This document shows, in pieces, positions 8,596 through 17,108 of a stretch of DNA of 64,000 nucleotides. The position numbers and the translations under genes were made by a program. How positions within the stretch are numbered: position 1 is the stretch's first letter; the number at the start of each line of letters is the position of its first letter. Source of the stretch: Frondihabitans sp. PhB188 (lineage in GTDB: Bacteria > Actinomycetota > Actinomycetes > Actinomycetales > Microbacteriaceae); contig NZ_RJUO01000006.1 of NCBI RefSeq assembly GCF_003752365.1, positions 124,001 through 188,000 on the forward strand. The letters run 5' to 3'. The notes beneath the pieces are model-generated. The model made no database searches. It was not told where the DNA came from and was given only the letters and a program-made list of their open reading frames with translations.

Positions 8596-8940
8596 TCAGT
8601 TGCCGGATGCTTGGTCGCTCGTCTCGCGTCTTTTGAGATCCCAACGGACGGCCTCGGCCGTGATTCGCAGGATGACGAGCAGGGCCCCGAAACCGGCGAG
8701 AGTCATAGCAGCGATGTGTTGGTAGAGGGCTAGCTGATCATGAGTGAGACCGGTCGCGTTGTCAAAGGTGGCCTCGGATGATGCCTTGCCGTAGGCCCAG
8801 GTGATTGCTGCTGCGGGGAAAAAAGCACCAGCGAAGACAAGTAATGCGACGCCCCAGGGATTAGTTCGGGAGGTGGCTGCTCCGGGGCTCGTCTGGAGTC
8901 CTCTTATCTCGAGCATTTCGGCTGGCTTCTCATCACTCAT
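8596..8940 (-). CDS. Hypothetical membrane protein
   Basis: 114 residues with two clear hydrophobic segments (WGVALLVFAGAFFPAAAITWAY and HIAAMTLAGFGALLVILRI) and charged ends. ATG at 8940 is chosen over a GTG six bases upstream because AGGTG lies at good spacing. Function unknown. Confidence 0.65.
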   Translation of the reverse strand: MSDEKPAEMLEIRGLQTSPGAATSRTNPWGVALLVFAGAFFPAAAITWAYGKASSEATFDNATGLTHDQLALYQHIAAMTLAGFGALLVILRITAEAVRWDLKRRETSDQASGN

Positions 8941-9097
8941 GGACACACCTATTGCCCACGGGGGACGCCACAGAAGTGGTCATGTTGGCGGCATCGGGAG
9001 CCCGCAACCACCGCGATCGCTTCGGTACACCAACGGCATACGAACAGTCCTCCTCGAAGTGGACGCCCGGGCGGCCTAAGCCGGAATACCGTGCACC

Positions 9098-9307
9098 ATG
9101 AACCCTTTCTTTGACCTCGTCGTCGGACCAGACGGCACCGTTACCCTGCCGGCTGAATTGTTGGCTGAACGAGGTTGGGTTGCTGGGTCCAGGGTGGCCG
9201 TGATCAGCACCGCTCGCGGCCTGCTCCTCGATGAGCGCAGCACTCTAGAGGACCTAGTAAAGGCGGGCGCGTCGGGAGCGGACCCCTTCGGCATCGAACG
9301 CCCTTAG
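9098..9307 (+). CDS. AbrB/SpoVT-like swapped-hairpin protein
   Basis: 69 residues: DLVVGPDGTVTLPAELLAER...GSRVAVISTARGLLLDE. This is the alternating strand pattern of AbrB-type (SpoVT/MazE-like) DNA-binding domains, where a short 'thVtLPaelr' strand follows the first hairpin. A toxin partner would be expected if it were an antitoxin, but none is adjacent. It may be a solitary regulator. Confidence 0.55.
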   Translation: MNPFFDLVVGPDGTVTLPAELLAERGWVAGSRVAVISTARGLLLDERSTLEDLVKAGASGADPFGIERP

Positions 9308-9396
9308 TCGGGGCAGATTCCATGCGGCTCGGACGACGTTCGCAAGCGAACGCTAATCGCGCGCCGACGCGCGGGGGCAAGGCACCTTTCGACTGC

Positions 9397-9633
9397 TTAT
9401 GGATGAATTGAAAACAGCTCCTGAGGGGTTGCGTTGAGGGCGTCGCAGATGAACGTCAGAGTTGTGAATCGGATGGCTTTGGCCCGGTTGTTTTTGAGGA
9501 TGGAGAGGTTTGCCATTGTGATCCCTGTCCGAGCTGACAACTCAGTCAGCGTTACCCTTTCGCGATTTAGTACCTCGTCGAGGTGACATTCGATTCGGTG
9601 TGCTCCAGCAGTCGGCTCGTGGGCTTCAGACAA
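9397..9633 (-). CDS. YozG-type Cro/CI helix-turn-helix regulator, TTG start
   Basis: 78 residues: CHLDEVLNRERVTLTELSARTG...ANLSILKNNRAKAIRFTTL...CDALNATPQELF, the compact XRE family usually coupled to DUF2975 membrane proteins. No ATG precedes the domain closely. A TTG at 9633 lies just upstream of the DUF2975 stop, with GGAAGG two bases before it, so the two genes overlap and are co-translated. It probably represses the operon from 10312-10342. Confidence 0.85.
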   Translation of the reverse strand: MSEAHEPTAGAHRIECHLDEVLNRERVTLTELSARTGITMANLSILKNNRAKAIRFTTLTFICDALNATPQELFSIHP

Positions 9634-10300
9634 TCCCTTCCGCCTGTTCCTCGAGGAGGGCGCCTTGCCGGAATGCTGCGGCCAACGCGAGCGCAACGAT
9701 GCCGGCGACCAGGATGGACATCGGCCAGGTCGGTCCGCTCAGTCCGATCGCCGTGTAGTTGCCGCCAAGGAAATGATGCTCGTCTTGGTCACTGACACCG
9801 CCGCTTCCGAAGAGCAGACCAATTCGTGATCCCAGATAGATCCAACCGGCGGTCGCCACAAGGCCCTGAAGTGCGCCGCCGCCAAGGAGAGTGAGGCTGA
9901 GGCGCCGCCAATTGCGCAGGACGCTCCGGTCGAAAGGCGTGGCCGCCCGGATACCGCGCAGGACGAAAAGCAGGAAGATCGTCGCGGCGAGAACGATAAC
10001 GGCATGAATAAGGGATGGAGCGGCGCCTACGAGTCGGAGTGAGAGGGCTGCGTCAGCGAGAGTGCCGTGGCTTCCTTTCTGCAGGTCGGCCTGCTGGAGT
10101 AAAGGCAGGCTGCTGAGAGGAAGAGCGCTGCTGCCTCCACCGAAGGTGAGGATAAAGCGGCCGGTCACTGTCGTGATTGTCGTCGCGAGATCGGTCAGGA
10201 TGATGAGGGTCGACACGACCAGAACGATTGGGTGCACAAGACGCAGAACGCCAGGCCGAGTACCGAAGGCCCTCCGTTCGGGCATGGCTGTAGCTGACAT
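9626..10300 (-). CDS. DUF2975 membrane protein
   Basis: 224 residues with four hydrophobic segments (IVLVVSTLIILTDLA, IHAVIVLAATIFLLFVLRGI, LTLLGGGALQGLVATAGWIY, MSILVAGIVALALAAAF) and the conserved ATPFDRSVLRNWRRL linker. The family is defined by pairing with a small XRE regulator, and that partner follows here with overlapping coding. The start ATG has GGGAGAAG upstream. Biological role unknown. Confidence 0.88.
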   Translation of the reverse strand: MSATAMPERRAFGTRPGVLRLVHPIVLVVSTLIILTDLATTITTVTGRFILTFGGGSSALPLSSLPLLQQADLQKGSHGTLADAALSLRLVGAAPSLIHAVIVLAATIFLLFVLRGIRAATPFDRSVLRNWRRLSLTLLGGGALQGLVATAGWIYLGSRIGLLFGSGGVSDQDEHHFLGGNYTAIGLSGPTWPMSILVAGIVALALAAAFRQGALLEEQAEGIV

Positions 10301-10311
10301 CTTCTCCCGTT

Positions 10312-10342
10312 TATTGATTGTCGATGTTATTGAAAATCAATA
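10312..10342. promoter_or_regulatory. Tandem operator for the DUF2975-XRE operon
   Basis: TATTGA-AAA-TCAATA at 10328-10342 is a perfect inverted repeat. A weaker second copy, TATTGA-TTG-TCGATG, starts at 10312, 16 bp away. Both lie within 42 bp of the DUF2975 start, as expected for autorepression by the small XRE protein. The AT-rich block contrasts with the flanking sequence. Confidence 0.65.
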
Positions 10343-10614
10343 TAGAGTCGGAAATCGAGCAGGTCAATGGTTTCGCTGCAGCGAATGGCAGCTTGTTTCG
10401 TTAGTCGAAGCCAATCAGGTAACCCCTTGCAGCCTGGCTCGGTCTGTGGCGCCGCCTACGCATGCCTAGGGTCAGGACAATTTGTCCTTCCAAATTGGCT
10501 TATGTCCAGCCGTCGTCAAACCTGTCCCGGCCTGTCACCGTGGGGGCTCCTCGGCAGGATCAGGGTCGGGGAGGCGCGGGGGGCGCGAGTCGCCTCCCGG
10601 GTAGCAACTACGGG
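10343..10614. other. Gene-free stretch with an isolated palindrome
   Basis: No convincing coding region. The only structure seen is a perfect 15-bp palindrome AGGACAATTTGTCCT at 10474-10488, with no gene start nearby that it would obviously control. Confidence 0.45.
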
Positions 10615-10929
10615 TCAGGCGGGCTGGAGGTGACCCTGTAGCTCGACCTCCTCCATGATCTGTAAATCGACACCGGTAGAGCCGGATGCGGACATTGCCT
10701 CAAGCCACGCTCGGTTCACGGAACCCAGATGCGAGCCGTCGAAGAGAAAGGCCATTGGAATCCCCGGGCTTACCCAAATGCTCGACCGTCGCGTCTCGCC
10801 CGTCTTGGGCCGCCAGGAAAGGAACGTGCTTTCACCGTGGCGCAGCTTTGCCCCAACGATGATCTGGACGTGCAGAAGCGTGCGATCGTTCATCGGGATC
10901 GCGTGACCGCCGTACCGGAGGGTTCCCAT
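10615..10929 (-). CDS. DUF7882-family small protein
   Basis: 104 residues: MGTLRYGGHAIPMNDRTLLH...IIVGAKLRHGESTFLSWR...SIWVSPGIPMAFLFDGSHLGSVNRAWLE. This matches the single-domain family common in Microbacteriaceae. Good GGGAAG Shine-Dalgarno upstream. Function unknown, but it is a useful lineage marker. Confidence 0.8.
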   Translation of the reverse strand: MGTLRYGGHAIPMNDRTLLHVQIIVGAKLRHGESTFLSWRPKTGETRRSSIWVSPGIPMAFLFDGSHLGSVNRAWLEAMSASGSTGVDLQIMEEVELQGHLQPA

Positions 10930-11115
10930 GAGCGTCTTCCCTTGCGTGTTGGCAGGAAGGTGGGCTGAGGATCAGGGTCAGCCCACCAACGTTTCTGCGA
11001 TCAACGGGTCTGGGCTGACTAGGGACAAGGTAGACCCGCCGGTCTTCACGCCGCAAGCGTCACATCGACGGATGCAAGGGCCAGGGATGTTCTCCAGAGC
11101 CTGTCCTGTCGACGA

Positions 11116-13386
11116 TTGCGCCGGGAAGCCACCCACGACCCGTCAACTCGAGGTCATCGATGGCTGCGTCGTAGGTCGAGAAGGGCTCACTCTGCAGCAG
11201 TACCTCAAGCGAGTCCACGTCGAGGGCCCGCCAGCAGCAACCAGTCGCTCACCTCGGTCACCAGTCAGGGCGGGTCCTCGTCCTCGGCGACTTACTTGAG
11301 CGACACGGCGGCGACGGCGTACCTGCCGCAGACTGTCAAGTCCGATACCGGGTCGGGGTCCTCGACATCGACGATGCACTACACGGCCTTCGGCCAGCAG
11401 GACTCCTCGACGTCGACGGCGGATGACGGCACGTCGGTGGTGGCGAACCTGACCTACAACACGGCCAACTCCATCACCGATGGCACCGTGGCGACGGCGA
11501 CGGCGCCGGGGAACACGAACAACCCCACCACCTACGGGTACAACACCGACCACCAGCTGACCTCGATCACCCCGGTGACGGGGAGCTCGTTGCAGGCGAA
11601 GGCGTTCACCTACGACTGGTTCGGGCGCCTCGCCACCCAGACCGACGGGGCAGGGAACACCACCTCGTACACCTACGACAACAACGACCGGCTGCTGACC
11701 ACCTCCTTCTCCGACAGCACGCCCACCGTCACCGACACGTATGACGCCGGCGGGCACCTGCTCACGGAAGCCTCGGGTCCTGGGACGGTGACGAGCACGT
11801 ATGACCAGCTCGGCCGGCTCACCTCGACTGTGAACACCGCCGGGGGCGGCACCATCTCGTACGGGTTCGATAAGGCCTCGAACGAGACGTCGATGACCAC
11901 CAGCTACGGCACCTGGACGAACACGTTCGACGCCTCCGGGGTGCTGCTGGTGACCAAGTACCCCAAGGGCAGCACCTACCAGTACACGGACTACGCCACC
12001 GACAGTCAGGGCCGGCGCACGGACACGTTCCTGCAGGGCAACTCCACCTACACCAACAGCACCACCTCGACGCCGAACTATCCGACCAGCTACACCGCCC
12101 GGTACACCACCACCTACGACGCGAACGGGCGTATCGGAGAGGTGAAGGCGATCACGAACGGGTCGACACCCTCGACGACGTTCGACACCCAGTACTGCTA
12201 CAACTCCGCCTCCACCACCAGCTGCCTCGGCGGCGACGCGAACAAATCGACCGACCACTCCAAGGTGTACTGGAGCAAAGACCTCACCCCAGGCGGATCG
12301 CTGACGGTGTACAAGTACACCACTGCCGGCCGGGTGAAAAGCGCCACCGAGACCGGCGGTACGTCGAACACGGTGTGGACGTACACGTACGACAACCGCG
12401 GCAACCGGCTGACGGCGAAGACGACGGTTGATGGCGGTACCCCGACGACGCAGACCCTGACCTACAACGCGGCGAACCAGATCAGTAGCGCTGGGTACGT
12501 CCACGACGGGGCCGGGAATCTGACGGCAACCCCGACGGCAACGTACACGTACAACGCGGCCGAGCAGATGACGTCATCGACGAAGACCTCAACCGGAGTG
12601 ACCACCACCTACACGTACGCCGGTGCCGCCCAAAACGCAGTCCTGTCCGAGTCGACCGCGGGCGGGTACACGTACAACCTCACCTACGGGCAGAAAGACT
12701 CCAACGGGCAGCCCGAGATCGTGAAGTACAACACCCACACAGCCCAGAACGACCTCACCGGCAACCTGTTCGCCGACCCCACCACCGGGCAGCCCGCCAT
12801 GCTGACGACCTCGTCGGACATCGGTTGCCTGTACGTGTACGACGGCCTCGGCAACCCAGTTGGATTGCTGACAGACTTCGCCACAAACGCCATCAGCACA
12901 AACTACGACCCCTACGGCGTCGGCGACCTGTCCGGCACCGGGAACGGTGTCGGGCAGAACCCATACACGTTCCATTCCGGCACCCAAGACCGCGCCTCCG
13001 GGCTGATCAAGTTTGGGATCCGTTGGTATAACCCAGCCACAGGCACGTGGACCCAGCAAGACACCCTCGACGCACCCCTCGACCCGGCCAACGCCAACCG
13101 GTACGTATTTGTTGGGGGCGACCCTGTCAATGGACTCGACCCAACGGGTAAGGCTGGCGGCGAATGTGCAGGCGCCATCATCGCGGAGGCCGCTGGGGTT
13201 GCCGTTTTGGGCATCGGTGTTGGCCTGCTCGTTGCTGGAGCCTCTACGGGGGCAACTGAAGCTATAGCGGCTGGTACCCTCAGCGAAGAATTTGTGGTGG
13301 GGGGCGCCGCCGGCGGTGCGGTCGGAACAATCTTGGGAGGCTTCACGAGTACTTTCGGAATTGGTGACATTCAAAAGGCGTGTTGA
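11116..13386 (+). CDS. RHS/YD-repeat protein, N-terminally truncated
   Basis: The body from about residue 45 is a run of YD-repeats (YDWFGRLATQTDGAGN, YDNNDRLLTTSF, YDQLGRLTS, YDANGRIGE, YDGLGNPVG). It ends in an RHS core-like signature FHSGTQDRASGLIKFGIRWYNP...YVFVGGDPVNGLDPTG. RHS proteins form a shell around a C-terminal toxin. The first ~45 codons are not RHS-like, begin at TTG and look like read-through, and no signal or PAAR region is present, so this is a 5'-deleted gene. After the core only ~75 residues remain, rich in Gly/Ala/Val (GVAVLGIGVGLLVAGA...), perhaps a membrane-active tail or a trimmed toxin. Confidence 0.8.
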   Translation: MRREATHDPSTRGHRWLRRRSRRAHSAAVPQASPRRGPASSNQSLTSVTSQGGSSSSATYLSDTAATAYLPQTVKSDTGSGSSTSTMHYTAFGQQDSSTSTADDGTSVVANLTYNTANSITDGTVATATAPGNTNNPTTYGYNTDHQLTSITPVTGSSLQAKAFTYDWFGRLATQTDGAGNTTSYTYDNNDRLLTTSFSDSTPTVTDTYDAGGHLLTEASGPGTVTSTYDQLGRLTSTVNTAGGGTISYGFDKASNETSMTTSYGTWTNTFDASGVLLVTKYPKGSTYQYTDYATDSQGRRTDTFLQGNSTYTNSTTSTPNYPTSYTARYTTTYDANGRIGEVKAITNGSTPSTTFDTQYCYNSASTTSCLGGDANKSTDHSKVYWSKDLTPGGSLTVYKYTTAGRVKSATETGGTSNTVWTYTYDNRGNRLTAKTTVDGGTPTTQTLTYNAANQISSAGYVHDGAGNLTATPTATYTYNAAEQMTSSTKTSTGVTTTYTYAGAAQNAVLSESTAGGYTYNLTYGQKDSNGQPEIVKYNTHTAQNDLTGNLFADPTTGQPAMLTTSSDIGCLYVYDGLGNPVGLLTDFATNAISTNYDPYGVGDLSGTGNGVGQNPYTFHSGTQDRASGLIKFGIRWYNPATGTWTQQDTLDAPLDPANANRYVFVGGDPVNGLDPTGKAGGECAGAIIAEAAGVAVLGIGVGLLVAGASTGATEAIAAGTLSEEFVVGGAAGGAVGTILGGFTSTFGIGDIQKAC

Positions 13387-13586
13387 TTATTTTGGGGAAA
13401 TTCGTGTTCAAAACAGCATGGTTTTGGTTCGTTCTTGCCGGCCTTGTATTCGCTTTGGGCCTCGCTAACTTCGCTCTCGATCAAAATGTGTTCAGCCGGT
13501 GGGCTGGCTCGCTCGCTGCGATAGCTGTTGCGCTGGGGGCGGTCGCCTTCGGTCTCGCAGTTGTTAAGGGTCGGACTCGTACCTGA
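13380..13586 (+). CDS. Small two-helix membrane protein, candidate RHS partner
   Basis: 68 residues starting at GTG inside the last codons of the RHS gene (seven-base overlap). Two hydrophobic helices (WFWFVLAGLVFALGLANFAL and SLAAIAVALGAVAFGLAVV) and a basic tail. Position directly after an RHS C-terminus is where an immunity gene lies; given the hydrophobic RHS tail, membrane immunity is a reasonable guess. No family recognised. Confidence 0.6.
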   Translation: MLIILGKFVFKTAWFWFVLAGLVFALGLANFALDQNVFSRWAGSLAAIAVALGAVAFGLAVVKGRTRT

Positions 13587-13632
13587 TCTATTGGGCAGCG
13601 CGTTCTTCCCACGCCAACAAGTATTTGCTGAC

Positions 13633-13673
13633 TAAGAGTCAGAGACCTTCACTTGCAAGGTCTCTGGCTCTTA
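13633..13673. terminator. Strong hairpin downstream of the RHS locus
   Basis: A 17-bp stem with one G-U pair: TAAGAGTCAGAGACCTT at 13633-13649 against 13657-13673, 7-nt loop. It lies 47 bp after the small membrane gene and could stop transcription from either side. Between here and 14037 no convincing gene is seen; a 94-codon + strand frame at 13721-14005 has no recognisable features. Confidence 0.6.
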
Positions 13674-14037
13674 GTGTCTCGGTCGCATTTCGTGACCGGT
13701 AGCCGGTCGCCTACCAGGACGTGATCACGGCACAGAGTTATGCGCGAACCACGACACCGAGCGAAGCTGCTCATACTCGGCTTATTAATGGCTTGAGAAT
13801 CTGTGTTCGAAAATTCTCGAATGCCAGTCGCGCAAGGCTGCCCGGCCAAAGTGCCTCACCCGAGACGCCCCTCCTTCTCGAAATCGATCGATTGCGGACG
13901 TCGATGGATGAGGTAGCTGCCGTGGCACAGAGCCGGGGGAGTGGTCTTCTCGAATCTTGTGTCCGGAATCAATGGCAGGTCAGCACCGTTTTTGAGGCTC
14001 CTTGAAAGGTGTCTTGACGTTGGGGTCGTAGGTGTCT

Positions 14038-16353
14038 CTATGCGGCGAGTTGGACCTGGTCGGGGTGGGGGATTGTGAGCCAGAGGTCGACCTCGTCGTC
14101 GGCGTCGAGGCCGAGGGCGGCGGCTGTTTCGTCTGGGGTAGACGCGACGATGGTGATGGCAGTGTCGGAGTCGGATTGCCCGGTTCGGATGACTATGCGA
14201 GATGACCTGACGGGTTCGAGTTGCCGGGCCACATCATCCAGAATTGCGTCCAGGACCACGGGTGAGATGCCGTCGAGTCCGCCGTCGTCGAGGACTTGAA
14301 CAAGGGTGCCGCGACGGCGATGGCCGGAGACGACATGGCGGATGGCGGGGTTGAGGAGGGCGCGGCCGCGGATCTCGTCCCGGAGGGCTTGTTCGAGGAC
14401 ACGGCACTCGGTGCGGGAGGCGTCGTCAAGTTTCCCATTGCTATCGAGGATTTGTCGAAGCATGGGGGCGGCGGTGCCTTTGGCGTGTTGGAGTCGCTGC
14501 TGGCGTTCGTTGTTGAATGCGTCGAGCTCTGCTTGCCGAATGGTCAAGTCGCGGTGCCTTTCGGCCGCGACCTCGGCCGCGATAGCAATTTTGCGTAGGG
14601 CACGGTGAATGAGGAGGCCCGCGATCGCGATGACGATTTCCCCGGCGAGGCCTAGCCGGATGACGCCTTCGGGTCCGGCCCAGAGGGTGATTTGGGTGAC
14701 GAGGGCGGTGACGATGATGACAGGGGCGAGCCGGCGGCCGGCCATCCACGCCATGGCGGCGCCGGCGAGGACACCGCAGGTGAGTTTGGCGGCAGACGCG
14801 GAGTCGAAGTTGGCAGGGTTCAGACCGACATTCGCGATGCTGCACAGCACGACGCCGACACTGGTGGTTAACCACGCCGCCCTGTTGGTCATGCTGCCCT
14901 GTTTAGCTCCCTGGATGAGGGTGGGAAGGACGGCAAGTCCCAGAGCGGAGGAGACGGCGGTGGCGTATTGGTGGGTAGTAACGAACGCTTCCGCGAAAGC
15001 GATGAGGACCGCGATGACGATCAGCACCCCAAGCACTCGGTAGAGGAGTCGTCGGGGGATGATGTTCAGCAGTGCTTGGCCTGGTTGACGAGTTGGCGCC
15101 GAATGTGCCGAGTCGGGTCGCCAGTCAAGGGTCACGTTCGTCCCTTGCCCGGGCGCCGAGCGGATGTGCGCGGTGCCGCCGATGTGCTGGACGCGCTCCA
15201 GGATCGACACCCGCACCCCAAGACGTTCCTCCGGGACCTGGTCCAGGTCGAACCCTGCCCCGTTGTCAGACACGGTGATGCGAATACCACCGCCTTTGAG
15301 GGGGATCCCGGTCACCGAACGGGTAGCGGCTGCGCCGGCGTGTTTGGCACTGTTCGTGAGGGCCTGCACGGTGGCTGACATGAGCGCGTCCGCCACTTCG
15401 GATGGAACCTCGAGGGTGCCAAAAGCGAGGTCAAAGGTGACCACGCCTCGAAACGGCGCGAGATCAGAATTGGTCGAAGAAAAGAACGCTCCGACGGGGA
15501 TGGATACCGGCTGGGTTCCTGGGTCGTTGCTAGTTGAGGAGACGAGGTCGAGAGCTGCGCGGGCCATGCTGGTGGCGCGTTCCGGTGCGTGGCTCCCGGC
15601 CGCGGCGAGGAAGGTGGCAAGGACGGTGTCGTGGAGGAGCGCGTCCGTCCGCACCCGTTCCGCCTCGGTGGCTAGGAGTCGTTGCTGGTCTTCGAACAGC
15701 AGTTGCGCTTGCTGTTCTGCCGTGTCGGCTTTGTCGGCCCTACCCCGGAGCGCCCGCACACCGACGATCAGGGCTACTGCGAGGAGGAACAGGCCGAAGA
15801 ACGTGATGAAGGTGTTGCTGGCAGTGAGTGGTTCGACATACACACTGATGAGAGCCGCGGTGATTCCGCCGCACAAGATCCCAGCACGCCACGGGTTCAC
15901 CTCGGCCAATGCTGTGCAGCCGAACGCGATCAGCGACAGGCCGAGAAGCCAGGGAGCTGACCCGGCAGGGAGCGGATTGCGGAGCGTAAACGGCTCTAGA
16001 AGGAGGAGCCCGACGTAGGCGACTACCGGAATCCATAACCAGAACTGGGTGGGGCGTGCGCGTCGGATGAGGGCGAGTGGAAGGGCCACCACCATGAGGC
16101 CGGCGAGAAGCACGGACACGAGCAAAAGGGGGACCTTGTCCGGTCGGTGAGTCGCCAAGAAAGCTGGCAACGCGAGCAACAGCAGCATGACAGCGACCAT
16201 CGACAGGGTCCCCGCCATGCCCCGCTCGACCCCACCCCGGAGTGGGAGAGAACCGTCCGACAGGAGCCCTGTCAGTGCGGGGGACCTGTGGCCCCGATCG
16301 CTCGTGACCTGTGGCCCCTCAACGCCCGCTAGGTTGACAGGTCTCTCGGGCAC
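14038..16353 (-). CDS. Sensor histidine kinase-like protein with two membrane-plus-kinase modules
   Basis: 771 residues. First half: membrane region, coiled coil, an H-box-like LLHDTVLATFLAAAG, and a HATPase domain with N-box QALTNSAKHAG and G1 box SDNGAGFD. Second half: a new membrane region (from LLYRVLGVLIVIAVLI to AGLLIHRALRKI), another helical linker and a degenerate ATPase-like domain without the usual G boxes. NarL-class kinases have only one such unit, so this looks like an internal duplication or fusion with one inactive half. No response regulator is adjacent. GTG start at 16353; ATG at 16218 is an alternative. Confidence 0.8.
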   Translation of the reverse strand: MPERPVNLAGVEGPQVTSDRGHRSPALTGLLSDGSLPLRGGVERGMAGTLSMVAVMLLLLALPAFLATHRPDKVPLLLVSVLLAGLMVVALPLALIRRARPTQFWLWIPVVAYVGLLLLEPFTLRNPLPAGSAPWLLGLSLIAFGCTALAEVNPWRAGILCGGITAALISVYVEPLTASNTFITFFGLFLLAVALIVGVRALRGRADKADTAEQQAQLLFEDQQRLLATEAERVRTDALLHDTVLATFLAAAGSHAPERATSMARAALDLVSSTSNDPGTQPVSIPVGAFFSSTNSDLAPFRGVVTFDLAFGTLEVPSEVADALMSATVQALTNSAKHAGAAATRSVTGIPLKGGGIRITVSDNGAGFDLDQVPEERLGVRVSILERVQHIGGTAHIRSAPGQGTNVTLDWRPDSAHSAPTRQPGQALLNIIPRRLLYRVLGVLIVIAVLIAFAEAFVTTHQYATAVSSALGLAVLPTLIQGAKQGSMTNRAAWLTTSVGVVLCSIANVGLNPANFDSASAAKLTCGVLAGAAMAWMAGRRLAPVIIVTALVTQITLWAGPEGVIRLGLAGEIVIAIAGLLIHRALRKIAIAAEVAAERHRDLTIRQAELDAFNNERQQRLQHAKGTAAPMLRQILDSNGKLDDASRTECRVLEQALRDEIRGRALLNPAIRHVVSGHRRRGTLVQVLDDGGLDGISPVVLDAILDDVARQLEPVRSSRIVIRTGQSDSDTAITIVASTPDETAAALGLDADDEVDLWLTIPHPDQVQLAA

Positions 16354-16490
16354 CTACTCACGGTAGAAGGGAACACGCCCAGGCACGACTCCCCAGAAAG
16401 GGTCGCGATGCCGCCTGCTACTCCCAATTCCCATGCGTTTTGGCACAGTTTGGTTATGGGACGTTCGCGTGTCGCTCACGACGACGGAAG

Positions 16491-17108
16491 TTAGGGGGCC
16501 TTGCATTGACCTTCGTAAGCTTGGTCGCCGAGAACATGAAGGAAGTGGCGAAAGCTGCGGCTGTTCTTCGCCACGCGCTCGACCTTCGCTTTTGCCAAGG
16601 TCCGCTTCGAATCTTGGATCTTGTCGTAGTTTTGCCCAATCGTGGCGGCCTTGAGCAGAGCCAAGGCTTCGACCTGATCGGCCTTATTGGGAGAAACAGC
16701 CTTTTCCATGCTCGACTTGATCTTGAAACGGGCTGGTTGCGCCTTAAGGGCGGCGAGGTCGGCTATGACCCAGTTTTCGAAGGAACGGTCCTTGATGACA
16801 ACAGCTACAGGAATCTTCGAGCTACTCACCTTTTTGACGGCGGCCGTGATGGACGCGGCAATAAAACCAGGTCCAGTCGCTTGCTGTTCTCGATCGAGCA
16901 AAATGACAATCTTGTCCACACCTTTGAGGGCGCAGATCTTCAACGTTGGAGCGCAGGTTCTCGCGATTTTCTCTACCGGCCCGTCGGGCTGAACCCGCAA
17001 TCTCATTATCGGAATGAACTCGTGACCGGTTCTTGATTTGAGCTGCGCGACGAGGCCGGGGAGGGCCGTCCATTCGCTCTCACCTTCGGTGACCAGAGCT
17101 ATCTTCAT
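16491..17108 (-). CDS. DUF4276-family TOPRIM-like protein
   Basis: 205 residues. VTEGESEWTALPGL at the N-terminus and VDKIVILLDREQ fit the acidic motifs of the DUF4276/TOPRIM-like fold; KDRSFENWVIADL is the conserved segment of this family. Such proteins sit beside OLD-like AAA ATPases and are predicted nucleases. The start ATG overlaps the ATPase stop as ATGA, so the two are made together. Lower GC than flanking genes suggests horizontal acquisition. Probable role: effector of a phage-defence pair. Confidence 0.8.
   Translation of the reverse strand: MKIALVTEGESEWTALPGLVAQLKSRTGHEFIPIMRLRVQPDGPVEKIARTCAPTLKICALKGVDKIVILLDREQQATGPGFIAASITAAVKKVSSSKIPVAVVIKDRSFENWVIADLAALKAQPARFKIKSSMEKAVSPNKADQVEALALLKAATIGQNYDKIQDSKRTLAKAKVERVAKNSRSFRHFLHVLGDQAYEGQCKAP

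Noticed and set aside
10474-10488. Perfect 15-bp palindrome AGGACAATTTGTCCT
   Set aside because: Not near a gene start on either strand; could be chance, so not called an operator.
11143-12504. Long minus-strand open frame opposite the RHS gene
   Set aside because: Arg/Val/Gly-rich translation without motifs; an antisense artefact of the repetitive GC-rich RHS codons.
13721-14005. 94-codon plus-strand frame between RHS and the histidine kinase
   Set aside because: No domain, no ribosome site, and composition like random reading; left as unannotated.
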